The notes under the pieces: model-generated
Seen by the model: only the letters and a program-made list of their open reading frames with translations
Told to the model about the DNA's origin: nothing
The model's database searches: none
In this document: positions 11,750 to 23,784 of the stretch, piece by piece
Layout of the letters: each line of letters starts with the position of its first letter
How positions within the stretch are numbered: the first letter of the stretch is position 1
Position numbers and translations under genes: made by a program
Origin: Auanema rhodensis
Lineage: Eukaryota; Nematoda; Chromadorea; Rhabditida; Rhabditidae
Assembly: GCA_964057225.1 (NCBI GenBank)
Contig: OZ059899.1
Location: 13,614,001 to 13,678,000 of the forward strand
Reading direction: 5' to 3'
DNA: 64,000 nt

Positions 11750-14700
11750 ATGTCGAAGTTTTTCCGACAAAACAGTTCTGACTCTTCAGACACTGAATCC
11801 AGTGAGGATGAGATTCAGGAAGTACCAGTAAAGAAAGTAGCCAACGCGTAATACCTCTTACAATATTGTTCGCTTTGCTAAATATTTTTTTTCAGCACCA
11901 ATATCTTCAGTTTACCCAGTGACAGTGAAGACGAGGAAAAACGTGTTGTACGTGCTCATAAAGATAAAAAGTTTGATGAACTTAAAGATATTGTTAGATA
12001 TATTCGCAATGGAAAAAACAATAAGGATATCACAAAATGTTTATCAGGTAATGACAATAATTTTTGATCGATAGTTTCTAATTTTGCATTTTGAGGTTTT
12101 GATGACTTAATCAAGACTTATGAAAAATCTAAGACTGTGTTCGCTCGTCAAAATATTTCTTTCCCTCGTTTCTTCGTTCGGTTCGTTTAGCTTATTTCAG
12201 TAATACGAATATTCCTCAATTTAGATGCTTAGCTGAGTTAGAGGACTTCACCAATAACCTTTGGGAGGACAAGGATGTTAAAGCGGTATGTGAATTTGAT
12301 ATTTATTTTGATACTATTTTTTATTTCTTTTAGTCTTTGTCTAAGAATAATGCTAAATCTTTAAAAGATTTACGTCAGAAAATTCGCAGATATATCAAAG
12401 ATATCGAAGACAAAGTTTCTGATTATAAGTCTAATGCTGACCCAGTTGGTTATGAAAGTCCTGAAGACGAGGTATGCTTTTGAATTTTATTTGCTTGATT
12501 CAGATTCATATCATTTCAGACTCCCGAAGCTGATGACTTGGAAGAGCCAACTAAGACTCAAGCCAAGGCTTCTGAGAAGTCCAAAAAGAATGTGAGTATT
12601 CAAGTGTTCTATTGAGATTATTTTTATATGTTTAGGATTATGATTCTGACAATGATAGCTTAGGAGAATGGTCATCAGACACTGACAGTGGATCATCTTC
12701 TGATTCCGATTTGGATTTCGATACCAAACAAATGGAGGATTTGAGAAGATACTTCCTCAAGAAGGAGTACCGTGGAGATACTGGACCTAAGGATGAGCAA
12801 AAGACTGAAAGAAGAAAGAAGAGAGAAGAAAAGAGCAGAGACGTTAAGGTGATTTTTTAAAATACCTTTCGAATATCAAATATAACTTTTAAAGACTCTT
12901 GATCTTGGAGACGATGAAGACGAAGAAGGAGAATGGACCCCAATTACAAAAGAAAAACCAGTTCAATTGTTTGATCCTAAAGCTGAAGTGACTCACGAGG
13001 TTAGGTTTTATCATCTACCTATCACTCATATGCACATATTCAGGCCATGATCACTAAGATCGAAGAAGTAATGGCTTCTCGTGGTCGTTTAGGAACTAAC
13101 AGAAAGCAACACGTCCGTGTTTTACAAGATTTATATCAAATTGCCGAGGAAGTAAGCTATATTGGATTCAATTTCCTGTATATTTTATTCATTTTAAGAA
13201 GAAATTGGGTCCTGGTATTCTCGTCAAGCTCTTGTTCAACATCATTTCTTCCTTGTTCGAGTTGAACACCAAAATCAGTGATTTCATGGAGTTCGTTAAC
13301 TTCAACAGGTAACTGGTCAACTGGTCTTGTTTCTGTAACTTGTATTTTATTACTTCATTTTAGAACTTTGACTGCTGTTAACAGCCTTCTCGATATGCTC
13401 ATTGAAAATCCTAATGTCAAGCTCTCCGTGAAATATACCGAAGAAGACGAAAACTTAAAGGTTTTTTGTTTTTATGATTTAGATATTCGTATGTATTATC
13501 TTTCAGAATGAAGCTGAACCATACAAAGTTCAAGGTTCTTTCTTGATGACTGTCCAGCGTCTCGACAATGAGTTGACTAAAATTCTCCAGAATACTGATT
13601 GCCACTCTAACGATTACATTGAAAAGTAGGTATTTTCATAAATTCCGTTTTCATTTGAAGTTTATAGGCTGAAGGGAGAGAAGGATATGTGCGACTTGAT
13701 TGAACGTACCCAGAATTACGTTGAGGAACGTGTTCATATGAACATCTTTGATGTTGATGAGATCTGTAAGATCTACATGATGAGAATTGAACATCTCTAC
13801 TACAAGGTATTACCACATGATGTTACAATTAGCTCATAATATTTCTTGTTTAGTACCACAATGGCAACGAAGGTGAGGACTCTATTTCATGTGTTATGGA
13901 AAGATTATGTAAGAAGATCTACCAACTCGATGATGAGAAGAGACTTAGGTACAATTGTTTGTTGTTTATCTACTTATGCATTTTGTAATTTGTAGGCAAA
14001 GAGCTATGTTGTGTCATATCTATTTCCTCGCCCTCCATGACGACTGGCACAGAGCTAGAGACATGATGCTCATGAGTCACTTGCAAGCTATCGTTGACCA
14101 CTCCGATACCGACACTCAAATTTTATACAATAGAACAATTTGCCAATTGGGACTCTGTGCTTTCCGTCACGGTTTCATCAAGGAGGCTCATCAAGGACTT
14201 GCTGAGATTCAAAATACTCAAAGAGCCAAGGAACTTCTCGCTCAAGCTGTTACCATGCGGCAACATGAGAAGACAGCTGAACAGGTATCTTTAAAATCTT
14301 TTCTCGTTTCGAATAGTTTTGTTGCATTTTAGGAGAAAATGGAAAGACAAAGACAAGTTCCATACCACATGCATATTAATGTAGATTTAATGGAATGTGT
14401 TTACCTTATCTGCTCCATGCTCTTGGAGATCCCTCATATGGCTAGCTACGAATTCGAAATGAGAAGACGTCTACTTAGTCGTAGTTTCCACTATCAGCTT
14501 AAGCAAAGCGAGAAGGTGCGTTCAAAGTATAATCGTTCTGTTTTACTTTGCTATTGTAGGCTTCCTTAATCGGGCCCCCTGAGATGACCAGGGAACACGT
14601 AGTTGCCGCTTCTCGTGCTATGCTTGCTGGAGATTGGAAGAAGTGCCGAGACTACATCGTGAACGAGAAGATGAACCAAAAGGTTGCATATCACTACTTG

Positions 14701-15378
14701 CCTTACTTATATATATATTTGTTAAGGTTTGGAACTTGTTCCGTAATGCTGAAACTGTGAAGACTATGGTTGTTACCAGAATTCAAGAAGAGACTTTGAG
14801 GTGCTTTTCACATTTTCTTTTATTTAAAACCTTCTATGCTGCAGAACTTACTTGTTGATGTATTCCACTGTCTACACCACCGTCTCATTAGAGAAACTTG
14901 CCACACTTTTTGAAATGGATAAGAAGCAAGTCCATAGCATTATTAGGTACGATTACTCGATATGGTGTTGACACTAGTTTTTAATATTTAGCAAGATGAT
15001 TATTCAAGAGGAACTTTCTGCCACCCTTGATGAGCCAACTGACTGTCTGATTATGCATCGTGTTGAGCCTAGCAGACTTCAAATGCTCGCTCTGAACTTA
15101 ACGGATAAGTTGCAAGCTCTTGCCGAGAACAATGAACAGGTATCGCCATTTTCTCAAATTTTCTTCTCATTCAAATGCTTTAGATTTTGGAACCAAGAAC
15201 TGGGAGAGCTGGTTATGCTGGTCCAGGAGCGTGGTTCACAGGGAGAACAGATAGACAAGGAGACAAACAAAAAGGAGCTGGGGGATTCCAGGCTGACGGA
15301 AAGCGTGGAGGAACCGGAGCATGGGGATCCCAAGGAAATGCTGCTAATCAACGACGACGTGATCAAAAGCGATTCTAA
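11750..15378 (+). CDS. eif-3.C: Translation initiation factor eIF3 subunit C
   Basis: Core subunit of eIF3, which scaffolds the 43S pre-initiation complex and contacts eIF1 and eIF5 through its N-terminus. I could place 21 exons: 11750-11847, 11896-12047, 12096-12180, 12225-12285, 12334-12471, 12520-12591, 12636-12848, 12895-12999, 13044-13151, 13199-13308, 13364-13460, 13507-13625, 13668-13806, 13854-13948, 13996-14284, 14333-14515, 14560-14682, 14727-14800, 14845-14946, 14992-15139, 15184-15378. All phases agree, giving 901 residues, close to the family's usual length. Visible features: an acidic Ser-rich N-terminus beginning [14 protein letters not shown], a second acidic Ser/Asp stretch in exon 7, the family blocks CLAELEDF and [17 protein letters not shown], a PCI domain near the end (about residues 640-800) and a Gly/Arg-rich tail. 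Introns are mostly 43-65 nt and include acceptors ending GAG and AAG. Confidence 0.97.
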
Positions 15379-15428
15379 ACGTTTGTTAGTTTTTCCCTTT
15401 AAGCCATGTGTTATGCATTGCGGTTACC

Positions 15429-15555
15429 GCCCGCGCTGTCGTTAGTCACATCCTGCAGTTGTCACAAAAGTATTTTCCATTTTTTTGGTTGAAAAAATTC
15501 CCGGTCCCAACCAATATGGGCATGAGAGGGTGAGCGACAGTATGACAGCGCGGGC
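15429..15555. repeat. 127-bp element bounded by a 12-bp perfect inverted repeat
   Basis: The sequence gcccgcgctgtc (15429-15440) is repeated exactly inverted as gacagcgcgggc (15544-15555), about 50 bp after the eif-3.C stop codon. The arms are far more GC-rich than their surroundings. The inner sequence is not obviously symmetrical. It may be a 3' UTR stem or a small MITE-like remnant. Confidence 0.55.
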
Positions 15556-16419
15556 AGAAACATGGCATTGTTGAATTTGTTTTTTTTTTATTTGGTTAAA
15601 ATATTGGTGTTTCAATCAGTAGTCTCGTTGTTTATCATATGTTAACTATATATGAATAGTTAACAGAGAAATCTTATAAATGATCAGAATGACTATGCTT
15701 TTTATTATTTTCTTTAACCTTTATCAGGTGATTTTACTAATTGTGACGTTAACATATGGTTGAATATGAATGGTAAAGATGTTATGAATATTTAGAAGAT
15801 ACATATTTTCGAAGAAAAGTATTTTATACTATTCTGGACATGAAAAACGTTTCCAATAATGACGACATGCTTGAACTAGCATAGCAACATCTCGTACTTT
15901 AGTGCAGATCAGACTTCAAACTTCTACTTGTTCTTCTCTGCTGCTTCAGCATGGTAATGCGATAAAATTCAATTTGGACAAATTAAATGCGTTAGTGTAT
16001 GGAATTATGACCTGAACTTGAAATTTGCTGTTGCAGTGCCTGGTCCCTCAATAGAATAAGCTGTTGCTATCGTTCATTTCTTTATTTTCTTCTTTCGATT
16101 TCGTTGTCATCAGAAACATTGCCAGAGGTTTTCATTGAAATGGACACGTGGCCTAAACATTTCGCGGAAATTATGGGATGTAACGATCTCACCGATTGCC
16201 TTGCACACGGTTATCAGTGTTGATTGTCCGATAAAACGTAGGAAAAATCATGTAATGAGAGAGAGAGAGCAAGACATACGAGACGGTAAGAAAGTCGTAA
16301 TGATGATAGACCGCCAATCCGGTCGTGTTTTCTTCATTAAGAAAGGGTACGACGAGCCCAACTAGTCAGAACTATCTGCAACTTCATTACAGAAGATACT
16401 GACGACGACAACGACAATC
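15556..16419. other. Interval between eif-3.C and hgo-1
   Basis: Mostly AT-rich DNA. From about 16080 to 16365 the composition becomes balanced, with two overlapping open frames. One is ATG 16135 to stop 16365 (76 codons, ending DGKKVVMMIDRQSGRVFF and onward). The other includes ATG 16140 with the protein-like stretch MDTWPKHFAEIMGCNDLTDC. They cannot both be coding over the same bases. I recognise neither. They could be upstream ORFs in the hgo-1 leader or a small unknown gene. Confidence 0.3.
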
Positions 16420-19400
16420 ATGGCGCCAAGTGTTGAGTTTTCAGAGGTAAGCGCCTTCTATTCCAATATAATTTTATTTTTTTACGTGAATTATTCAATT
16501 ATTAGTCTGATATGAAGTTATACATGAATGGCCTGAGGCTATTTCGCTTTTTGCACTTATTAATCTTAATTATTAGTGATTTGTTCTAAATATGGAGACA
16601 GCTGGTTGTAACAGATGTTCACATTTGTTTCCAAAGTAAAGAGCACCCTCTTTCATGTTCTACTCATGTGCTTCCTATGATTTATCCTTTCCACAGCTTA
16701 TTCTTCTTCTTTCTTCTCATTTCTTTTGTTAACTTTTTCGACTTATATCTCATTCGGTACTTTCAAATTAAGAAATTTTTGGAAATATGTTGAGATGCGT
16801 TATAAAGGACTGACAAGCTTCTATTTTCTTTATTTGACCGGAAATCAATAAAAATTTAAAAGATCTTTGTACGGAAATCCGGACTGGTTAGCGGATGAGG
16901 AAGCTAATTAGTTAGCTGGTTATGCAGAAAGCATTGTTGCCATGTCGTCCTTTACAACATGTGCTTTCCTTTAGCCTTCACCCTCTCTATCTTCCTTTTC
17001 GCTCTATTCCCTCTGCTGAGCAGTCACTCTCATGCTCCCCTCGCACTCCATATATATTTCTTTCTTCTCTCCCTGTTTCATATTCTTTTTGTGTTCATGA
17101 GAGTAGACTAAAAGCCAAAGGACGCTCTTATTGACAGTATTGACCCCATATATGTCAGCTCATAGAAGGATTACTCTATTCTGCCATTCCATACTTTCTC
17201 ACGGTCTCAGTAATCTACTGTCTATCTAATAATCCGTAGAACTAAAACATCGTTCGTTTATTTTTTTCGAATTTCCGTTTCTACAATCGTCTTTTGATAA
17301 TTTCTTCCAGTAATAACATAACTTATTAATTATTTTAAAACCAATTATTGAACATCAAAATAGCTTTGATTTCTCTATAAAATTTGATATTTGATAAACA
17401 TACCTTAAATATATATCTGATACATACATACAACCGGTCGTCGCGCAGTTTCATTTTAAAATAAAAAATGTTTTCGATTTTCACGTACACACGTCAAAAA
17501 CATTGATTTTTCATTTTGTTCATTTAATATGAACATATCTGAATTGTCTGTCAAGTTGTTTATGTCATGTAAACAAGTAATTAGCATATTTTGAAAAATC
17601 GAACATATTGAATGGCTTAGCTGAGAAGCTGCAGCGAATATAATGCTTATGAATGAGAAGTCGTTGAGTTCTCATTTTCACCAAACTTCTATATCTATAA
17701 TTATAAATGAAATATATAACATATAGCATATAGTATATAGTATATAAGATGCATTTAGAAGCTGAAGTAATCAGTTTTGCTGTTCATGTTACCATTTGTC
17801 ACTCTTTCATAGTTGTTATTCTTACTTTTTGGCAGGTTCTTTTCTGAAAAGACATCATTGAACGGTACTTGCAGCCGAACAATTTCATATCTTATGCTTA
17901 CTAATACTCTTTTCTTTCTCTACTCCTCCGTATTACACCCGATTAGTTTATTCGTATTTCGTAGTGTCAAACATGCTATTAAATGAAAAACTTATTTTTT
18001 TCTTCATTTCTTGGTCACCAATGACAAAAATGAGCAAATTATCAGCAAATTGTTAGGCCTTTTCTATGTATTATATAGCTTTTCTTGTCCACTTTTCATA
18101 AAAATTCAAATGAAAAACGTTTTAATAGCATTGTCAACAAGAATTTTGCCGTAATGATGAATAGATCGTATTAGTCGTCTGTTCGTCAAATATGGTTGAT
18201 TGAAATTTGGTTCTGAAGAAAAAAAAAGAAATTTATCTGATCTAAATGGCATTCATGCTCATTTTGTCATGGGAAATGAGCCAATAGATGTGAAATAGTG
18301 TGAAGAAAAATACGAATGATGACAGTAGATGTGAAAAGTTTTTATGCTTCTGCTTATGCTTATGCTTATGCTTATGCCTCTAGCTTCATATTTATGACTC
18401 ATCACTTCAGATTTTGCTCAAAATAGCACATGATAGTTGTTGCTCTAAATGACAATTCATCATCATTTCTTTAAATAGATTTCTACTTTTTTCCCAATTC
18501 CATCTAATTTTCTCTTTTGTCTTCTCTTTCTTCTACTTTGTTCCTTTTGTTACTTTCTTTATTCATCCTCCATCATTCGTCCTATCTTCATCCTCCTGTG
18601 CTTCTTGTCTGATTGGGCCAACGCGGCCTCACAAATTGAGCCAAATTACACTTGGTTTGTCCCATAAACGGCTTTTTCTCCTTTCTGCTTCATCCTTCAT
18701 CTTTCTTTCTCCCACCACTCTGTTTCCCTCTCCCTCTTTCCTTCGCTCTAGTCATTCGTCTTAGGTCTTCATCATACACACATACGACCACCACTACTCT
18801 CCTCATCTATCCTGGCTTCTTCCTTATAGTCTTATTCAAACTCAACTACTGTTTCTTCTACACTCAGTTTATTTTTCCTATTTTTTCGATTGCTATTCTC
18901 TCGAGCTGTCCGTCTATTGGCCATATTTTGAAATTTTCCACTGTTTACTTGTTTGAAAAAAACGAGTAAAATTGCAAAAAAATCAGAAAAAGCTAGGTTA
19001 TTCCTACCCATTCTTATCTTTCATCCAAAACTTTTCATCAATCTTCAGTATCATTCTTCTACTACAGCTTTCAGTCAGCATATTTTCACTATCTGTCTCT
19101 ATATCCCTAGTTACCTGGCACCCCCCCTCCCCCATCTCCTTCCTTCCGTTCTATATTTCTTGCTCACTTCTCAGACTGTTCGTGCTCATCAGACTCTCAT
19201 TCTCTCTTCTCTCTCAGCTCATTCCTCCTCATTCCAAGAAAGTTCGTTATTCTATGCGATATGACTCTTGCTAGCTCAGGTATAGATAGATCTTTGTTCA
19301 TTCTATTTTGAAATCTGTTTTGATACACGCTCATATACAGCATTGAGTATTCTTTCATCTCCAACAAGTAGCCTCTTTTCCCTTTTTAATCTTCTCTCTT

Positions 19401-20078
19401 ATTTCAATTTTTTGCTATCATTACTTATGCTGTAGTATATCTCATATCTCATGCATTTAACTCTTCTTTTCTTCATTCTATTTAGATTCTGAATATGAAT
19501 GATATTGCTAAGCTGAATAACTCATTGGAAACGTAACCTCTCTCCTTCACCTCTTTTCTCTCTCTCTCTCTCTCTCTCTTCCTCATCTCTTCAATCACTC
19601 ATGTACATATTTCAACATTTCATCATTCTATTCTCATTAATTTACTACTTAAATGTGTATAGTTAACATATATTATTCTCTTTCTCATCTTATATCATCT
19701 GTCCAATATTCCTCCATTTCTGTTGTTTTCTTCTCCCTTCTCCTATACGTGTCGAAAAATATTTTTTTTTCTTCAACAATCATTGCATCACTCAACAGCC
19801 CTAACATGGTACTTTTCATTTTACCTACAAGCTTTGTCTTCCGCTCCTTCTGTTCTCTGACCTTTTTTCTACGTTTGCTGGACTTTTAGCATCTCCTCCG
19901 CTACTACTTCTCTCTTCTTCCTCCTTCTCTTTTGTCTGAAGTATAACGAATGATCAAGAGAACACAGTCTGAGCACAGCGAGCATAATCCATTAAATTGA
20001 CTTTCAACAGACAATTCTCGTTCTTATGAAAGACCTTCAAAGCATATGCCTTTCTTTCCTATAAGTTCCAACTCTTTA

Positions 20079-20167
<89 letters not shown>

Positions 20168-21419
20168 TCTCTCTCTAATGCTCTAGTGCTTACTTCACTT
20201 TCCGGTTTTTCGTTCATACTTTTTAACTTTGAAACATCTTTTTCTTAAATATTTCATCTAATTGGCGTAATTTCTTTTCCTTTGTTGCTCTGTACCTCTA
20301 TCTTTCTTGCTTTCTCTCTCTCTTTATCTCATAGATTATAAGATTATCATAGATAATCTTTTCATATCATATTACAATTCGTATACTATTGGATTAGGTC
20401 ATGGATAGATAACTATGTCATATAGTTAGCTAGATAGAATAGTTGAATGAGGATAATATACTGAAGGGAACACGAACATCTTCTCTGTTTTTCAGATAAA
20501 CTCTTTCTAAAGCTTCTTAAAGTTCCTCTCAAGTTTTCCTCAAAATTAAAACCATTAAAGAAGAAAAAGTTTAGAAGAAAAGCTAGTCGATGAAAGAGAG
20601 TGCAAATGAAATTCCAAAAGAGAGAGAGAGAGAGAGGTAGAGAGGTAGAGCTGGAGAATACAAAAAAGGGTAACATTGAAAGGAGACGAAGGAAAAGAGA
20701 GAAAGCCCATGTTAGATCATGAGGCTTGTAGAGAATGCAACGAAAGTAGAAGAATGCCATAGCGACCGACAACTCGCACCCCTTTACCCTAGGGTCTTGG
20801 CTCTCTTGCTCGTTCCCTCAGGCAATCTTGAGCACGAGTTCTCCAGGTTCAAGAGGAAATTGTGTTTTCTTCTTGGTATCCTTATATTGGACACACGTAT
20901 GTCGTAATAGACTTCAGTTGCCAGCCAAAATTGCATGTGTCTAAGATCAAAGATACCAACTTGGATTTTTTTAATTTTCGAAATGTTGAACCGATTATTC
21001 AGCTCTCCTTTTCACTTCTCTCTCTCTCTTTCTCTCTCTCTTTCTTTATCTCTCTCTCTTTCTTTATCTCTCTCTCTCTCTCTCTCTCTAGCTTGTTCGC
21101 AGTGTACTCCTTGCAATATTATAAAATCTAAAGCATGAAATTGAGTTTGTTTTCGTAGTTGTTCACCACCATATGAAAGAAAGAGTTGTAATCTTGTGTT
21201 TGGCGTCACAGAAATTTATTAGTTACAATTCTTTTTTTTTGCTTGCTGCTTAACAAGAAGCTGTTATTTATCTGTTTGAAAACTTGGAGATTTTTATTCT
21301 GCATCTAACTCATCAACTAAAATAGTTATTTTGTCAACTGAAGTTGCATTTGGTACAACCTCCTCTCTTTCTTTCTCATGTAAAGAAGTGAATATTCGGA
21401 TTCCCATAACGAGATATAT

Positions 21420-21493
<74 letters not shown>

Positions 21494-22825
21494 GAGATGA
21501 AAATGAACTAAGAGCGATAGGTACGTAATTTGAAATATTGAGAAGCTAGCAGATATTAAACAGGAAGGTCGGTTCAAGAACAATTTACAAATAAACTCTC
21601 AAAATAAGAGCAAAATGGGATGAAATAGAGATAATCTATTCAGATAATAACATTCCTTTTATTTTTTCAGTTTTTTTGTTATTTTGCAATCTGACAATTT
21701 GATAAAACTTGAGATAAGTCTTCTGCTTCTCTTCCTCGTTTCACTCCCCACCTCTCCTCCCTCCCTCCCTCTCTCTCTCTCCCTCCTTCTCTTTTACTGA
21801 CACTCGTTTTCTCTTGGCAAATTTAAACTGCTTTGGACATTTTTGGTTGCAGAATATTTGTATTTTTTTCCGTTTTTACAGCGAAAACTCTCTTGTTCAT
21901 CATTTTTTCGAAACAATTCAAAAATATGTCAAATTTGAAATAATTTTACTTGTTTTGTACTAATTTATTCATAACAATACATTTTCTCAGAGATTTGTTT
22001 CTCTAAATCTGAACACAAGGTCATTCGGATTCGGCTTCTGAGTAAAAGCGGGACTGTGGGCAATCAATGCGCTTTCCGTCTTCTTGCGCATATTAGCAAT
22101 TGGTTGTCCCTTGAGGCGATGAAAGGCTATAGGCTCAGCCTATTTGGATTTTCTCTTCTGACTCCATTCGACATACTCCTCGTCTACATAGTTTTTACTC
22201 TTTTCCCAGTCTTCTATTTAGCTGTATATCTCTGATAATTTTACAATAATTGCATGGAAATATCAAAGAACTGTCGTGACTTTGTTCTGGATTTTGATGT
22301 TTGTTGTGTTTCTTCTGTACTTTTAGCACATTTCCGTTTTAATTTGATATTCCCATGGGAGCCGTAAGGACCATTTATCAAGGACCAACATATTTCCTTC
22401 CTCTCTCTTCGTCTCTCTGATCACATCTCTTTATCGCTTTGCTTCTCTCTCTCTCACTCTTCTTCTCTCTTTCTTGTTGTCGAACTCTTTACTCCTTACG
22501 ATGTTTCATGTGCTTTATGCCATTTAGAAGGGATGAGTCTTTTCCCTAGGGTTTTTTCATTGGAACGTTTGTTTCATTTCCTCTTTCACACTATTCAGTC
22601 TGCCATTCCTCTTGTCTGATCTATCTCAATTTTCCTTCAACTTACACGGAAAATTACATTTTTTTTCCAACTACTTAGCTCTCAGCTTCAAGCATTCCAC
22701 TTCTTACTCCATTTGTGATCTTCTCGTTCTTTCGTTTCTTCAACTCTACTATGCTTTGTGTAAGAAGTTCTTGATTCTCTCCGTTATAAATGCCAAGTAT
22801 GTATATATACGTATGTAAATCTCTC

Positions 22826-22861
<36 letters not shown>

Positions 22862-23750
22862 TGAATATTCTCATCGGCATGTGTTCTCAACATGTGTTCT
22901 CCTTCCCTCTTCTCTCTCTCTTTCTCAAAGCCTAGCATGTTCTTTTTGAACTGAGTAACTTTGTGATGTTCGAAATACAAGCAGTGATCTAATTTCTCTT
23001 CGTTTCAACATGTCAAGTTGGTCATCTTTTAAGAAAGCATAGATCTTTAAATTTCCGCAACAAATTCGCATTATTCATTGATTTTGGTGCTTTTATGATA
23101 TCTTCTGATCCGTCATGTAGTCGCTCTCTGCCAACATGACTTTGGAGGCATTTGAGTCATATTTGTTGAGTTTCCAATTTCATCTTCATTATTCAGTTTT
23201 GTGCCAGCTTTCCCGAAGCACATATCGCATTTAGAGACAGTTTATAAGATTCCAAAATACATCTGATTCATAATAATCGCATAACTTTCATCCAAAATTT
23301 GTCATTTGCTGTTTGAACAATTATGTTTTGTTCCCTGGTTCTCATGAGCCATTTGTCGTATATGAAATCAATTCATTCTCTAAACTTCTTTCTTTTTCAG
23401 TTGAAATATCAAACTGGATTCGGAAATGAATTTGCTTCAGCCGATGAACGTGTGCCTGATGCTCTGCCAGTTGGCAAAAATTCTCCACAGGTTAGTAGTA
23501 GCAAATGAGTTGAATAGTAGAAGCCTACACACACACACACACACACATACATACACACATAGACATCATTCACAACTGATGAGTCTGCAACATAGCATTA
23601 GCTAATGTTGTCCTTAGGATTCAAATGACAGCAAAAAATATTTTTTTTTCAGAAGTGCCCACATGGGCTATATGCTGAACAGCTAAGTGGAACAGCATTT
23701 ACTGCTCCTCGGGTTTCTAACAGACGCAGGTAATTTTCATAAATTTATTT

Positions 23751-23784
<34 letters not shown>

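Larger units (their letters stand above)
16447..23400 (+). other. Long first intron of hgo-1
   Basis: About 6.95 kb without a convincing exon. It holds repeated pyrimidine-rich blocks with CT, CTT and CCT motifs, several long CT or GA microsatellites, and a short TGCTTA hexamer array at about 18350-18377. Open frames here, such as those at 18652-19274, follow the pyrimidine-rich strand and are Ser/Leu/Phe-rich artefacts. I cannot rule out a regulatory element or a non-coding RNA. Confidence 0.6.

Noticed and set aside
18652-19274. Overlapping open frames of 100-105 codons in hgo-1 intron 1
   Set aside because: They follow a pyrimidine-rich strand, giving Ser/Leu/Phe/Pro-rich peptides in two frames at once. 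No splice or family support.
20413-20772. 119-codon minus-strand ORF
   Set aside because: It crosses GA/CT repeats and encodes runs of Leu/Ser/Phe. It lies in an intron of hgo-1.
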